From NCBI GenBank assembly GCA_000230935.2, contig AGIQ01000002.1:1550001-1614000 (forward strand): a stretch of DNA of 64,000 nt. The letters run 5' to 3'. A program made the translations under genes and the position numbers. Source of the DNA: Mycolicibacterium rhodesiae JS60 (lineage in GTDB: Bacteria > Actinomycetota > Actinomycetes > Mycobacteriales > Mycobacteriaceae). This document shows positions 1 through 7,728 of the stretch, one piece after another. Every line of letters starts with the position of its first letter. The stretch's first letter is position 1. Below the pieces are notes generated by a model. That model was not told the origin of the DNA. It saw only the letters and a list, made by a program, of their open reading frames with translations, and made no database searches.

Positions 1-40
1 TCGCCCGGCGCCGTTGGTATCTGTGTTTGACTGTCCCGTC

Positions 41-56
41 TAGACGTTTTAGTCTA
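41..56. promoter_or_regulatory. TAGAC-N6-GTCTA operator, MBL gene
   Basis: Perfect inverted repeat TAGACGTTTTAGTCTA (5-bp arms, 6-bp spacer, further extended by flanking TC/GA), 51 bp before the ATG of the MBL hydrolase. The same arm pair recurs at 4463, 6541 and 18193, with imperfect forms at 981, 6555 and 17223. Inferred to be the operator of the NemR-like TetR encoded at 1071 and 17313. Confidence 0.7.
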
Positions 57-107
57 GATTCGGTTGTGGTGGTGTCCTTGGCTGATGTGCGGTTGGGAAG
101 AGGTGCG

Positions 108-941
108 ATGACTGAGATCGCGTTGGATGTCTTTACCTGTGAGTCGTTCGAGTTGCCGAATGGGGGGACATTTTCGCCGACTACGTCGACGTTGATCACT
201 GGGGATACTTCCGCGATGCTGGTGGATACCCAGTACCGGGAGCCTGAGGTGCGCGAGGTGATTCGGCGTGTGGAGGCCTCGGGCAAGACGTTGACGACGA
301 TCTTCATCACGCATGGTCATTTCGATCACTATTTCGGCCTTGACATGTTGTTGGCGCAGTTTCCCTATGCGCGGGCGGTGGCGACTCCAGCGGTGGCTGC
401 CTATATCGCGGGCAATCATGCTGCTGAGCGTGAGTTCGCCAGGTCGATGTTCGGTACGCAGGCGTTGGACTCCGCGGCGGTGCCCCAGCCGCTGGAGTCG
501 GACACTGTGCAGCTTGACGATGTGTTGTTCCGGGTCATTGATCTCGAGCAGGCTGATATCGCGCCCACGTCGATCGTGCATATTCCGACGATTGGCGCGG
601 TCATTGCTGGGGATGCGATCTATAACGGTGTCAATCCTTTCCTGGCGGCCAGTGCTCCGGCGGACTGGCCGAAGTGGGTTGCGAGCGTGGAGCGGATCGC
701 GGCGCTGAATCCGACGACGGTGATCGCCGGTCATAAGTCGCCGGCGCGTGGTGATGATGCGGGGTGTGTCGCTGAGACGCGGGATTATTTGGCGAAGTTC
801 ATCGAGTTGTATGCGGCCAGTGCTGATTCGCGGGAGCTGGTTGCGGGTATGCGGCGGCTTTATCCTGATCACGTCAATCCCTCGGCGTTGGTGATGTCGG
901 CGGTGACCGCGTTCAAGCACAAGAAGCGTCAGGACGCCTGA
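108..941 (+). CDS. MBL-fold metallo-hydrolase
   Basis: A 277-residue metallo-beta-lactamase-fold protein. The zinc-binding signature HGHFDHYFG is at about residues 69-77 (H69, H71, D73, H74), followed by a later AGDA and an AGH motif that supply the remaining metal ligands. The family hydrolyses thioesters, esters or lactones; the substrate is not readable here, but an acyl-thioester role would fit the CoA-metabolism neighbourhood. ATG 108 is chosen because it follows a GGGAAGAGG ribosome site and because the conserved fold starts there; an upstream start at 27 would run through the operator at 41-56. Its last third (from base 773) is repeated exactly at 17015-17183. Confidence 0.85.
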   Translation: MTEIALDVFTCESFELPNGGTFSPTTSTLITGDTSAMLVDTQYREPEVREVIRRVEASGKTLTTIFITHGHFDHYFGLDMLLAQFPYARAVATPAVAAYIAGNHAAEREFARSMFGTQALDSAAVPQPLESDTVQLDDVLFRVIDLEQADIAPTSIVHIPTIGAVIAGDAIYNGVNPFLAASAPADWPKWVASVERIAALNPTTVIAGHKSPARGDDAGCVAETRDYLAKFIELYAASADSRELVAGMRRLYPDHVNPSALVMSAVTAFKHKKRQDA

Positions 942-980
942 GTCGGTGGTGTCTGCTCTCCGGAATTAGGCGCAGCGGTC

Positions 981-996
981 TAGACTTGATCGTCAA
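981..996. promoter_or_regulatory. imperfect TAGAC operator, TetR gene
   Basis: TAGACTTGATCGTCAA: one perfect arm, and the second arm is GTCAA instead of GTCTA. It lies about 75 bp before the TetR ATG at 1071, consistent with weaker autoregulation. It is duplicated at 17223. Confidence 0.5.
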
Positions 997-1070
997 TACC
1001 GATGAGGTGAGGGATCCGCGGGTACAGGGCTGTGGGTTCGGATCGTTCACCCGCCGTTGAAGGTCAACAG

Positions 1071-1673
1071 ATGAGCAGTCACGAGGTAGAGGCGTTAACG
1101 CATAAGGAGCGGCTGCTTCGGCAGGGTATGCGGTTGTTCTACACGCAGGGGTTTCACGGTACGACCGTGGATGCCATTCTTGCCTCCGCTGGTGTGCCCA
1201 AGGGATCGTTTTATCATCACTTCGGTTCTAAGGATGTGTTCGGTCAGGCTGTTTTGGATCGTTACATGCAGTTTCAGATCGATCTGTTCGGTAAGTGGGC
1301 GGTCAAGAAGAACTTGACGACCTCGGCCAAGCTGGTCGGGTATTTCAAAGAGATATCGCAGATATTCGTCAAGTCCGGTTACCAGCGGGCCTGTCTGGTG
1401 GGCAAGTTCTCTACCGAGGTGGCTGCGGGTTCGGAGACGTTTCGTGAACAGCTCGACGCTCAGATGCAGTCCTGGAAGGCCAGCATTGTCGAGCTGTTGG
1501 CGGCTGGTCAAGCCGCTGGTGACGTCCGAGGGGACCGCAGCGCCGAAGACCTCGCCGATGCCGTGCTGTCCCTGATCCAGGGTTCACTGGTGATCACCTT
1601 GTCCACTCGGGACAAACACACCCTGACCACCGTGGCCACCACCATCAAGAACATCGTCGAACCGAACACCTAA
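1071..1673 (+). CDS. TetR-family regulator, NemR/AcuR-like (copy 1)
   Basis: A 200-residue TetR repressor. The N-terminal HTH (about residues 30-52) ends in GVPKGSFYHHFGSKDVFG, which closely follows E. coli NemR. The C-terminal half carries ACLVGKFSTEV, placing Cys108 where I recall NemR having its redox/electrophile-sensing Cys106; NemR Lys175 does not appear to be conserved. ATG 1071 is preferred over GTG 1032 because the family starts near it. The protein is identical to that at 17313. It is inferred to bind the TAGAC-N6-GTCTA boxes of this island; the inducing ligand is unknown, possibly an electrophile or a CoA ester. Confidence 0.85.
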   Translation: MSSHEVEALTHKERLLRQGMRLFYTQGFHGTTVDAILASAGVPKGSFYHHFGSKDVFGQAVLDRYMQFQIDLFGKWAVKKNLTTSAKLVGYFKEISQIFVKSGYQRACLVGKFSTEVAAGSETFREQLDAQMQSWKASIVELLAAGQAAGDVRGDRSAEDLADAVLSLIQGSLVITLSTRDKHTLTTVATTIKNIVEPNT

Positions 1674-1708
1674 GCGCGCCAAGCGCCTACCAAAGCATCT
1701 TGGGAGCG

Positions 1709-3181
1709 TCAGGGCGCCGTGGTCGCGCTCACCGTCTCTGCGGCGATCCGGCGGAGTGCCGGCTTGTCAGGCTTCCCGACTGGATTCTTGGGAAGTTCTT
1801 CAACCAGCGTGATCGCCTCAGGTAGTTTCACTTTCGCAAGATTTCGGCGGCAGTGCTCAGCGAGGTCGTCTACGTCGAGCGCAGTTCCGGGGTAGGCCTG
1901 AACGTAAGCAACCGGGACCTCACCGAGAACGTCATGGGGGCGTCCGACGACCGCGGCGTCCAAGACGCCGTCGAATGCGGTCAGCACCGATTCGATTTCT
2001 TTGGGGTAGATGTTCTCGCCGCCGCGAATGATCATGTCCTTGATACGCCCGACGATTCGCAGGTACCCATCCTCATCCAAGATCCCGACGTCGCCGGTTC
2101 GCAGCCACCCGTCGATGATGGTCTCGGCAGTGGCTTCGGGGCGGCCGAGATATCCGCGCATGAGGGCAGGACCCGAGATGACCACCTCACCGCGTTCGCC
2201 TTGGGGTAGGAACTCGCCAGTGGGGGAGATGATTTCGATGCGCTGGCCGCTCATGGCCGGCCCCACCGTGCCAAGCTTCCTGGGACCGTGAATCGGGTTC
2301 ACCGCCGAGGCGCAGGTGGCTTCGGTCAAACCGTAACCCTCGACGAGGACGATCCCGAAGCGTTCTTGCGCGGCCCTCATCAATTCCTCGGACAGCGGAG
2401 CCGCGCCACATGCGGCAAAGCGCAGCGACGAGGTGTCCGGTCTGACGTCGTCTGGCAACGCGACCAGCATGGAAAGAATGGAGGGCACCGAAGAGAAGTA
2501 TGTGGGCCGCAATTTCTCCACTTGCTCGAAGAATCGGCTCACCGAGAACTTGCCGACGATGCTCGTCTGAGCGCCGACCCGAAACGGGGTGAACGTGCTG
2601 AGCATCAATGCGTTGACGTGGAATAGCGGCAGGATCAACAGGCTGTGATCCTGTGCGGTGAGTTCCATGTGTTCGACGAAACCGGTTGTCATTGCATCGA
2701 TGTTGGCGTGATCGAGCATCACCCCTTTGGGCTTCCCGGTTGACCCGCTGGTGTAGATCAGCAATGCCACATGGTCTTGGGTCAGTTCGACAGGCTGGGG
2801 GCCAGGCCCTGGGCCGACGAGTTCGTCGACGTGAATCGTGGGGCGGCCAGCGCTAGGCGCATCCGGTGACTCATTGATCACGAGGTGCGCGTCGCAGTCG
2901 TTGATTTGATACTCGGCCTCCGCAGCGGTGAATGCCGAATTGACCGGCGTGGCAATGCCACCCAACCGCCACGCGGCCAGCATCGCCACCACCAGCTCAA
3001 CGCGGTTGGGCAACATCACCGCCAAGACGCTTCCTTCACCGAAGCCCTGCGCCGTCAGTTGGCCTGCGACCGCCGCCGACCAGTCGTCGAGCTCGCCGTA
3101 CGTCAATGTGACCGCATCGTCTCGAAGTGCCGGTGCCGACCGGTCCCGCTCAGGCGTCCACGGTAGATACGGAAAAGTCAC
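1709..3181 (-). CDS. Acyl-CoA synthetase (FadD-like, AMP-forming)
   Basis: A 490-residue class I adenylate-forming enzyme that activates a carboxylic acid to its CoA thioester through an acyl-adenylate. The P-loop YTSGSTGKPKGV, the GYGLTEAT motif, the WLRTGD hinge region and the C-terminal catalytic lysine context NPVGKPDK are all present, so it looks active. The GTG at 3181 is preceded by AGGAG at ideal spacing; longer in-frame starts are less likely. It follows the MDR gene (219 bp gap) on the same strand, so both could be driven from the operator at 4463. Chain specificity cannot be read. Confidence 0.9.
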   Translation of the reverse strand: MTFPYLPWTPERDRSAPALRDDAVTLTYGELDDWSAAVAGQLTAQGFGEGSVLAVMLPNRVELVVAMLAAWRLGGIATPVNSAFTAAEAEYQINDCDAHLVINESPDAPSAGRPTIHVDELVGPGPGPQPVELTQDHVALLIYTSGSTGKPKGVMLDHANIDAMTTGFVEHMELTAQDHSLLILPLFHVNALMLSTFTPFRVGAQTSIVGKFSVSRFFEQVEKLRPTYFSSVPSILSMLVALPDDVRPDTSSLRFAACGAAPLSEELMRAAQERFGIVLVEGYGLTEATCASAVNPIHGPRKLGTVGPAMSGQRIEIISPTGEFLPQGERGEVVISGPALMRGYLGRPEATAETIIDGWLRTGDVGILDEDGYLRIVGRIKDMIIRGGENIYPKEIESVLTAFDGVLDAAVVGRPHDVLGEVPVAYVQAYPGTALDVDDLAEHCRRNLAKVKLPEAITLVEELPKNPVGKPDKPALRRIAAETVSATTAP

Positions 3182-3400
3182 AGTGCTCCTGAGTGCTCGA
3201 ATCTGCACGGCCCTCGTCGCCGTACCTGCCGACACCAGTTGGTGCCTGCCCACCGCGCGACTTCACCGATTTCAACCGAAGCGGTGAATCGCTTCCAGCG
3301 TATTGCGCCGTGCTGCGTGACCACTAGGACAAGTGCGCCAATGACTGGGATCAATCGGTCGTCACTCGAGCCGCTACGCCGGCCGGCTGTCGAAACAGGG

Positions 3401-4384
3401 TCACCAGGTGAAGAGCACCTTGCCGGCGCCCTTGGTGCTGGTGGCATGGAGCAGAGCATCCTGGTACTGCTCGAGCCGGTAGGTGGCGGCGACGGGGGCC
3501 CGCAGGGTGCCGTCGGCGACCAGGGCGGCGAGCGGGGCGTAGGCCGCAGCTATCTCGGCGCGGGGAGTCGTGTCCATCCAATGCTTCTGCCAGAAGCCGC
3601 GGACCTGGAGACCACGGAAGATTATGTCGGCTGGCGCGACGACGAGTCGGGCGCCGCTCATGCCGCCGTAGCTGACGACCGTTCCCCCGCGGGCGAGCCA
3701 AGGAGCGAGTTCGGCGATCACATCTCCGGCGACTGGGTCGAGCAGCAGCGACAGTCGTTGGTTGCCGAGCACTTTTTGCAACTGCTCATCGAGGTCCGGC
3801 CCACTGACGACCACGGCGTCGGCGCCCGACTCCAACAGTTCGGCCGCGACCTCGGGCCGACGCACCACGTTGAGGGTGCGGACACCTGCCCGCTTGGCGA
3901 GTGCGATGACGTAGCGGCCGACGGCGGAGTTGGCACCGGTCTGCCCGATCCAGGTGCCCGGCGCCAGGTCCACAAAGCTACGGAGCAGAAGATCGGCAGT
4001 GATTGGGTTCACGCCCAGCATCGCCAACTGAAGAACGTCGGCCGCCGGGTCGACCGGGATGGCGTCGCTCTGGTCGATTGACACCAGGTCTTGCCAGGTG
4101 CCGTGCTGCAGCGTGGGGAGGATGAGGACACGTTCGCCGATGCGGGCGGGATCGACAGCGGGGCCCACAGCGCTGATGCGCCCGACACCCTCGGTGCCTA
4201 AAGCGGCAGGCAGCGCGGGACGATGCCCATACCAACCTCTAATCAGGAGCAGGTCCGACGGGTTGATGGGGGCAGCCTCGAGTGCGACGACCACCTGTCC
4301 AGATGCGGGTTTGGGAGATTCCGACTCGATCAGCTCGGGAGCGGTTGTGGGCTTCCCGAAGGCCGTCAGCTGCAGTGTCTTCAT
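3401..4384 (-). CDS. MDR oxidoreductase, 2-enoyl thioester reductase-like
   Basis: A 327-residue zinc-free medium-chain dehydrogenase/reductase. NPSDLLLIRGWYG near residue 45-57 is the motif of the ETR/MECR branch (trans-2-enoyl thioester reductases), and the nucleotide-binding segment reads IGQTGANSAVGRYVI. No structural-zinc cysteine cluster is visible. The likely reaction is NADPH-dependent reduction of an enoyl or quinone double bond. ATG 4384 has a GGAGG site 6 bp upstream. The TAGAC-N6-GTCTA box at 4463 lies 79 bp upstream, between this gene and the divergent hydratase gene. Confidence 0.85.
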   Translation of the reverse strand: MKTLQLTAFGKPTTAPELIESESPKPASGQVVVALEAAPINPSDLLLIRGWYGHRPALPAALGTEGVGRISAVGPAVDPARIGERVLILPTLQHGTWQDLVSIDQSDAIPVDPAADVLQLAMLGVNPITADLLLRSFVDLAPGTWIGQTGANSAVGRYVIALAKRAGVRTLNVVRRPEVAAELLESGADAVVVSGPDLDEQLQKVLGNQRLSLLLDPVAGDVIAELAPWLARGGTVVSYGGMSGARLVVAPADIIFRGLQVRGFWQKHWMDTTPRAEIAAAYAPLAALVADGTLRAPVAATYRLEQYQDALLHATSTKGAGKVLFTW

Positions 4385-4462
4385 CGTGACCCTCCGTAAT
4401 TGGCCAAGCCAGTGATCGTTCCGTCGGAGCAGCGCTTGGAAGCGTCGTTTGACGGCATCGTC

Positions 4463-4478
4463 TAGACTGGATAGTCTA
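4463..4478. promoter_or_regulatory. TAGAC-N6-GTCTA operator, divergent promoter
   Basis: Perfect arms with spacer TGGATA (TAGACTGGATAGTCTA), in the 221-bp region between the leftward MDR/fadD genes and the rightward enoyl-CoA hydratase. It is placed to control either or both transcription units. Confidence 0.7.
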
Positions 4479-4605
4479 GCATGGTCGCCCGGCCGGGCAT
4501 GACGGGGCGCGTGCGCTGCTACAACTGCATAGCAAACGCTGGGCCACAACAAGCAACTCGCTGTTGGGACCGTTGAAATCAACGGTACTGCAACGACTTT
4601 CCTGA

Positions 4606-5373
4606 ATGGATCGTATTCACGATGACCACAGCTTTCGGATGGATCGGATGTCGGTAAGCGCCGAGACTGTTCAACCCGGCGTTTGTGTGCTGACGATCGA
4701 TCGTGCAGCCAAACGCAACGCTTTCGACGTGGGTATGTACGAGGCGCTCGCCGAGGGTGTTTCGAACGCTGACTGTGATCCGGACGTAGGTGTCGTGGTG
4801 ATCACTGGACGCGGCGGGGTATTCACGAGTGGCAACGACCTGGCCGACTTCCGGGATCATCCCGACTCACTGGCGCCGTTCGCCTTGCTGCATGCCCTGG
4901 TCAAGGTAGAGAAGCCTGTCATTGCAGCGGTCGAGGGATTTGCGGTCGGCATCGGAGCGAGCATGCTCTTGCATTGCGATTTGGCGTTCGCGGGCCGCTC
5001 GACAGTGTTCTCGTTGCCTTTCGTGAAACTCGGTCTGAGTCCGGAAGGTGCGTCAACTCTGTTGCTACCACGGTTCGCTGGGATGAAGGCGGCCACGGAG
5101 TTGTTGATGCTCGGCGAAAAGTTTGACGCGGAGCGAGCCGAAAAGACCGGTCTGATAAGCCGCGTCGTCGACGATGGGCGCGCTCTGACCGCGGCGCTGG
5201 AGGCCGCCGCGTCGATGCAAGCGTTGCCCGCCCAATCACTCCGGATCACCAAGCGCCTGCTCCATCGTGACAAATCGGACATTCTGCAAGTCATCGACGA
5301 GGAGTCTGAGCTGTTTCGGAATCGGGCTCATTCAGCGGACGCCAAGGACGCCATCGCACGCTTCCTGAAGTAA
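4606..5373 (+). CDS. Enoyl-CoA hydratase/isomerase (crotonase family)
   Basis: Up to 255 residues. Crotonase oxyanion-hole segments FTSGNDL and AVGIGASMLLHCDLAFA are present, and the active-site loop reads FSLPFVKLGLSPEGAS, which resembles the enoyl-CoA isomerase (PaaG/ECI-like) branch. It would hydrate or isomerise an enoyl-CoA in beta-oxidation. The start is uncertain: ATG 4606, 4639 and 4648 are all in frame and none has a strong ribosome site; homologous sequence begins just after 4648. It is transcribed away from the operator at 4463. Confidence 0.88.
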   Translation: MDRIHDDHSFRMDRMSVSAETVQPGVCVLTIDRAAKRNAFDVGMYEALAEGVSNADCDPDVGVVVITGRGGVFTSGNDLADFRDHPDSLAPFALLHALVKVEKPVIAAVEGFAVGIGASMLLHCDLAFAGRSTVFSLPFVKLGLSPEGASTLLLPRFAGMKAATELLMLGEKFDAERAEKTGLISRVVDDGRALTAALEAAASMQALPAQSLRITKRLLHRDKSDILQVIDEESELFRNRAHSADAKDAIARFLK

Positions 5374-5448
5374 TCGACTGTCGTCGATGCGCCTGGGAGC
5401 GCGCCGGATACGGGGACTGTCGGTCTACGGCAAGAAGGCCATCGTCAC

Positions 5449-5700
5449 GTGAGCGGGTACGCCCTGGGCAAGTTCGGCCGGCACGTGACCGGAGACATCG
5501 TGCCGCGACAGGTCCAGATTCTCGTGGACTGGCAGTCGAAGGCGGCGTTCGACAGCTATTGCAACGATCCTGCCTTGCGGATCTTCATCCACACCGAGAA
5601 ATGGTTCTGCAGAATGTATTTGGCCTCTGTCCGACATCTCGGACGATCTGCGGTGAATTCTCCAGCCTGTCTTGAACTGATCGGCCACAGCTGGCGGTGA
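5449..5700 (+). pseudogene. Possible DUF1330-like remnant
   Basis: A short frame (83 residues, GTG start) whose middle (GDIVPRQVQILVDWQSKAAFDSYCNDP) vaguely resembles the ferredoxin-like DUF1330 fold, where a weight/size term like SKAAFDSYLNDP is common. The end of the frame does not continue the family, and no good ribosome site is seen. It is best read as a decayed fragment between two convergent hydratase genes; the assignment is weak. Confidence 0.3.
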
Positions 5701-5706
5701 CCACTG

Positions 5707-6501
5707 CTAGTGGCCTTCGAAGTCGACCTTGTGGTGGTTTTGGATGAAGTCGCGTGCGCCTTGTTTGAGGAGTAGGCCGACGGCGTGTTGCATGTCGCGG
5801 GTTTCGTAGAGGCTGGTCGCTTCGTCGAGGGCAACGCGATCAGTTGCGCGTGAATTGTGGGTCAGCGCGTGTCGGATGAGACGTTTGGTCTGCAGGTGTG
5901 CCTGCGTTGGTCCGTTCGCGATTTTCTTCGCGACGGCCAGTGCTGTCTGGTGCAGCTGGGCTTTGGGGACCACGCGATTGACGATGTGCCATTGGGCGAA
6001 CTGTTCGGGGGTGTAGTGCTGGGCGGTGTAGACGATCTCGCGGGCGATCGCCGGACCGCAGCGCTCAGCGAGCCGGTAGGCGCCACCGAGGAAGGTGGTC
6101 GCACCGATCATCGCCTCGACCTGGGAGAAGACGGTGTCGTCGGAGGCGTAGATGAAGTCACAGGCGAGCGCCAGTTCCAGGCCGGCGGCAAAGCACATTC
6201 CGTTGACGGCGGCGATGATGGGGAACGGGGCGTCCTCCAATTCGGCCATCAACGCCATGCCATCGGTGAGCATTTTGCGCCCGTCGTTTTGGCTGGTGCC
6301 GTGGAACAGCGAGACGTCGGCGCCGCCGGAGAACAGGGGTGCGTCGCTTTTGATCACCATGGCCCGGGCGCCGTCGGCGGTGGCGTTGCGCACCGCATCC
6401 CGCAGGCCCGAGATCTGGGCCTCGTCGAACAGTTCGGCGGGCGGGTTGACCGTGGTCACGACTGCCACGTGGTCGGTCAGCTCAAGGTCCACACGACTCA
6501 T
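5707..6501 (-). CDS. Enoyl-CoA hydratase/isomerase family protein
   Basis: A 264-residue crotonase. The oxyanion-hole segments are SGGADVSLFHG and MCFAAGLELALACDF, and the active-site loop around VEAMIGATTFLGG carries no second glutamate at the usual hydratase position, so an isomerase, hydrolase or other crotonase chemistry is possible. ATG 6501 is preceded by AGGAG five bases upstream. The double TAGAC box (6541-6570) lies 40-69 bp upstream and is shared with the divergent AraC gene. Confidence 0.85.
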   Translation of the reverse strand: MSRVDLELTDHVAVVTTVNPPAELFDEAQISGLRDAVRNATADGARAMVIKSDAPLFSGGADVSLFHGTSQNDGRKMLTDGMALMAELEDAPFPIIAAVNGMCFAAGLELALACDFIYASDDTVFSQVEAMIGATTFLGGAYRLAERCGPAIAREIVYTAQHYTPEQFAQWHIVNRVVPKAQLHQTALAVAKKIANGPTQAHLQTKRLIRHALTHNSRATDRVALDEATSLYETRDMQHAVGLLLKQGARDFIQNHHKVDFEGH

Positions 6502-6540
6502 TACATCTCCTGCTGCTAGGCGCCGGCACAGTCCAGCTGC

Positions 6541-6570
6541 TAGACTATACCGTCTAGACGATTTAGTCAA
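6541..6570. promoter_or_regulatory. Two overlapping TAGAC boxes, divergent promoter
   Basis: TAGACTATACCGTCTA (6541-6556) is a perfect box. Its right arm overlaps a second, imperfect box TAGACGATTTAGTCAA (6555-6570). The pair lies between the leftward hydratase and the rightward AraC-family gene, and overlapping boxes suggest two dimers binding on successive faces. Confidence 0.65.
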
Positions 6571-6606
6571 AAAGTTGTGGCCGCTGGCTGGGGGATTGCT
6601 GGTCGG

Positions 6607-7728
6607 ATGCATCCAGCCGTATTCTTGCCTCGAGGTGACAAGGACTTGTCTCTGCGCGACACCGATGTGCCCATCCGGGCGTCTACTCTGCGAGGGTTTG
6701 CTGCTCTCGTGAGCGGATTGGGCGGCTCGGGTCCAGAGCTGCTCTCTGCAAGCGGTATCGATGAGAGCGAGGTCGCCAGGCGCGAGGCGTTCGTCAGTCT
6801 TCGGCTGGTCGAGGGGCTCTTGGAAGATGCGGCGTCACGGCTGTCGGTCCCAGACTTCGGATTGCGCATGGCGGCGCAGCAGGGGCTGGATTTCCTGGGG
6901 CCGGTTGCGGTCGCGATCGAGAATTCACCAACGATCGGTGAAGCCGTCGAATGTGCACACCGCTACCTATCCGTTCACAGCCCCGCCATGTCCCTCGAAC
7001 CAATCGCCGATCCGTCGGGCAGTCCGGAGGTGCTCGGGCTGCGCTACCGGCTGGCCGCGGCAACCGTCTGGCCTCAAACCACCGACTACGGTATCGGAAT
7101 CGTCCACCGCGTCCTGGTCTTGATAAACGGCGGCGCACCGTACGGGCTGCGATCGGTGCAACTCCCACACCCACCACTGGCGGCCGAGGCCGTGTATCGA
7201 GACTTCTTCGGCGCGCCGGTCACGTTCGATGCGAACAGCGCCGTTTTGCGAGTGCCGAGTCAATTGCTCTTGGCGCCGGTCAGCGGAGGCAGCGAGCTGA
7301 TTCGCGAGATTGCGGTCGACTACCTGGAATCACACTTCCGTCACCAGCAATTGCCGGTCTCTGATCTAGTCGCAGAGATCATCGCTGACCACTTGGGCTT
7401 CGACAGCCCCGATCTGGCAATGGTCGCCCGGCTGCTGAACTTTCACCCACGCACGCTGCAGCGGCTCTTGTCCGCAGAGGGCCGGACCTTCAATGAGATC
7501 GTCGATCAGGTTCGGCAGAGGCAGAGTCTGAACCTGATCACCAGAACTGGCCTGTCGTTTTCACAGATCGCGACGCGGGTGGGACTACGTGAGCAGTCGA
7601 GCCTGGCACGTGCGGTGCGTAGGTGGTTCAACACATCACCGTCGCGACTGCGCAGCGACGCCGCACAGTCCCAGTCAGAACCAGCTGTCCCGCATCGTCA
7701 GGGTGGTGCGATCGAGGCTCGCCAGTAG
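6607..7728 (+). CDS. AraC-family regulator with arabinose-binding-type N-domain
   Basis: About 373 residues. The N-terminal two thirds match the AraC 'arabinose_bd' type sensor domain found in mycobacterial VirS, and the C-terminal about 100 residues form the double HTH (LAMVARLLNFHPRTLQRLL and FSQIATRVGLREQSSLARAVRRWF). It is expected to activate genes of the island, probably in response to a lipid-like ligand. ATG 6607 is used; GTG 6577 is an alternative. Its 3' end overlaps the convergent acyl-CoA dehydrogenase gene by 54 bp. Confidence 0.88.
   Translation: MHPAVFLPRGDKDLSLRDTDVPIRASTLRGFAALVSGLGGSGPELLSASGIDESEVARREAFVSLRLVEGLLEDAASRLSVPDFGLRMAAQQGLDFLGPVAVAIENSPTIGEAVECAHRYLSVHSPAMSLEPIADPSGSPEVLGLRYRLAAATVWPQTTDYGIGIVHRVLVLINGGAPYGLRSVQLPHPPLAAEAVYRDFFGAPVTFDANSAVLRVPSQLLLAPVSGGSELIREIAVDYLESHFRHQQLPVSDLVAEIIADHLGFDSPDLAMVARLLNFHPRTLQRLLSAEGRTFNEIVDQVRQRQSLNLITRTGLSFSQIATRVGLREQSSLARAVRRWFNTSPSRLRSDAAQSQSEPAVPHRQGGAIEARQ

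Larger units (their letters stand above)
773..1868 (+). repeat. 1.1-kb direct repeat, copy 1
   Basis: Bases 773-1868 reappear at 17015-18112 in the same orientation. The unit covers the 3' end of the MBL gene, the whole TetR gene and the 3' end of fadD. From 773 to about 1699 I saw no difference; further on there are two 1-base insertions in copy 2 (an extra T in the run near 1700, an extra G just after the fadD stop codon) and a few substitutions. Copy 1 is the intact parent because both flanking genes are full length here. Confidence 0.95.
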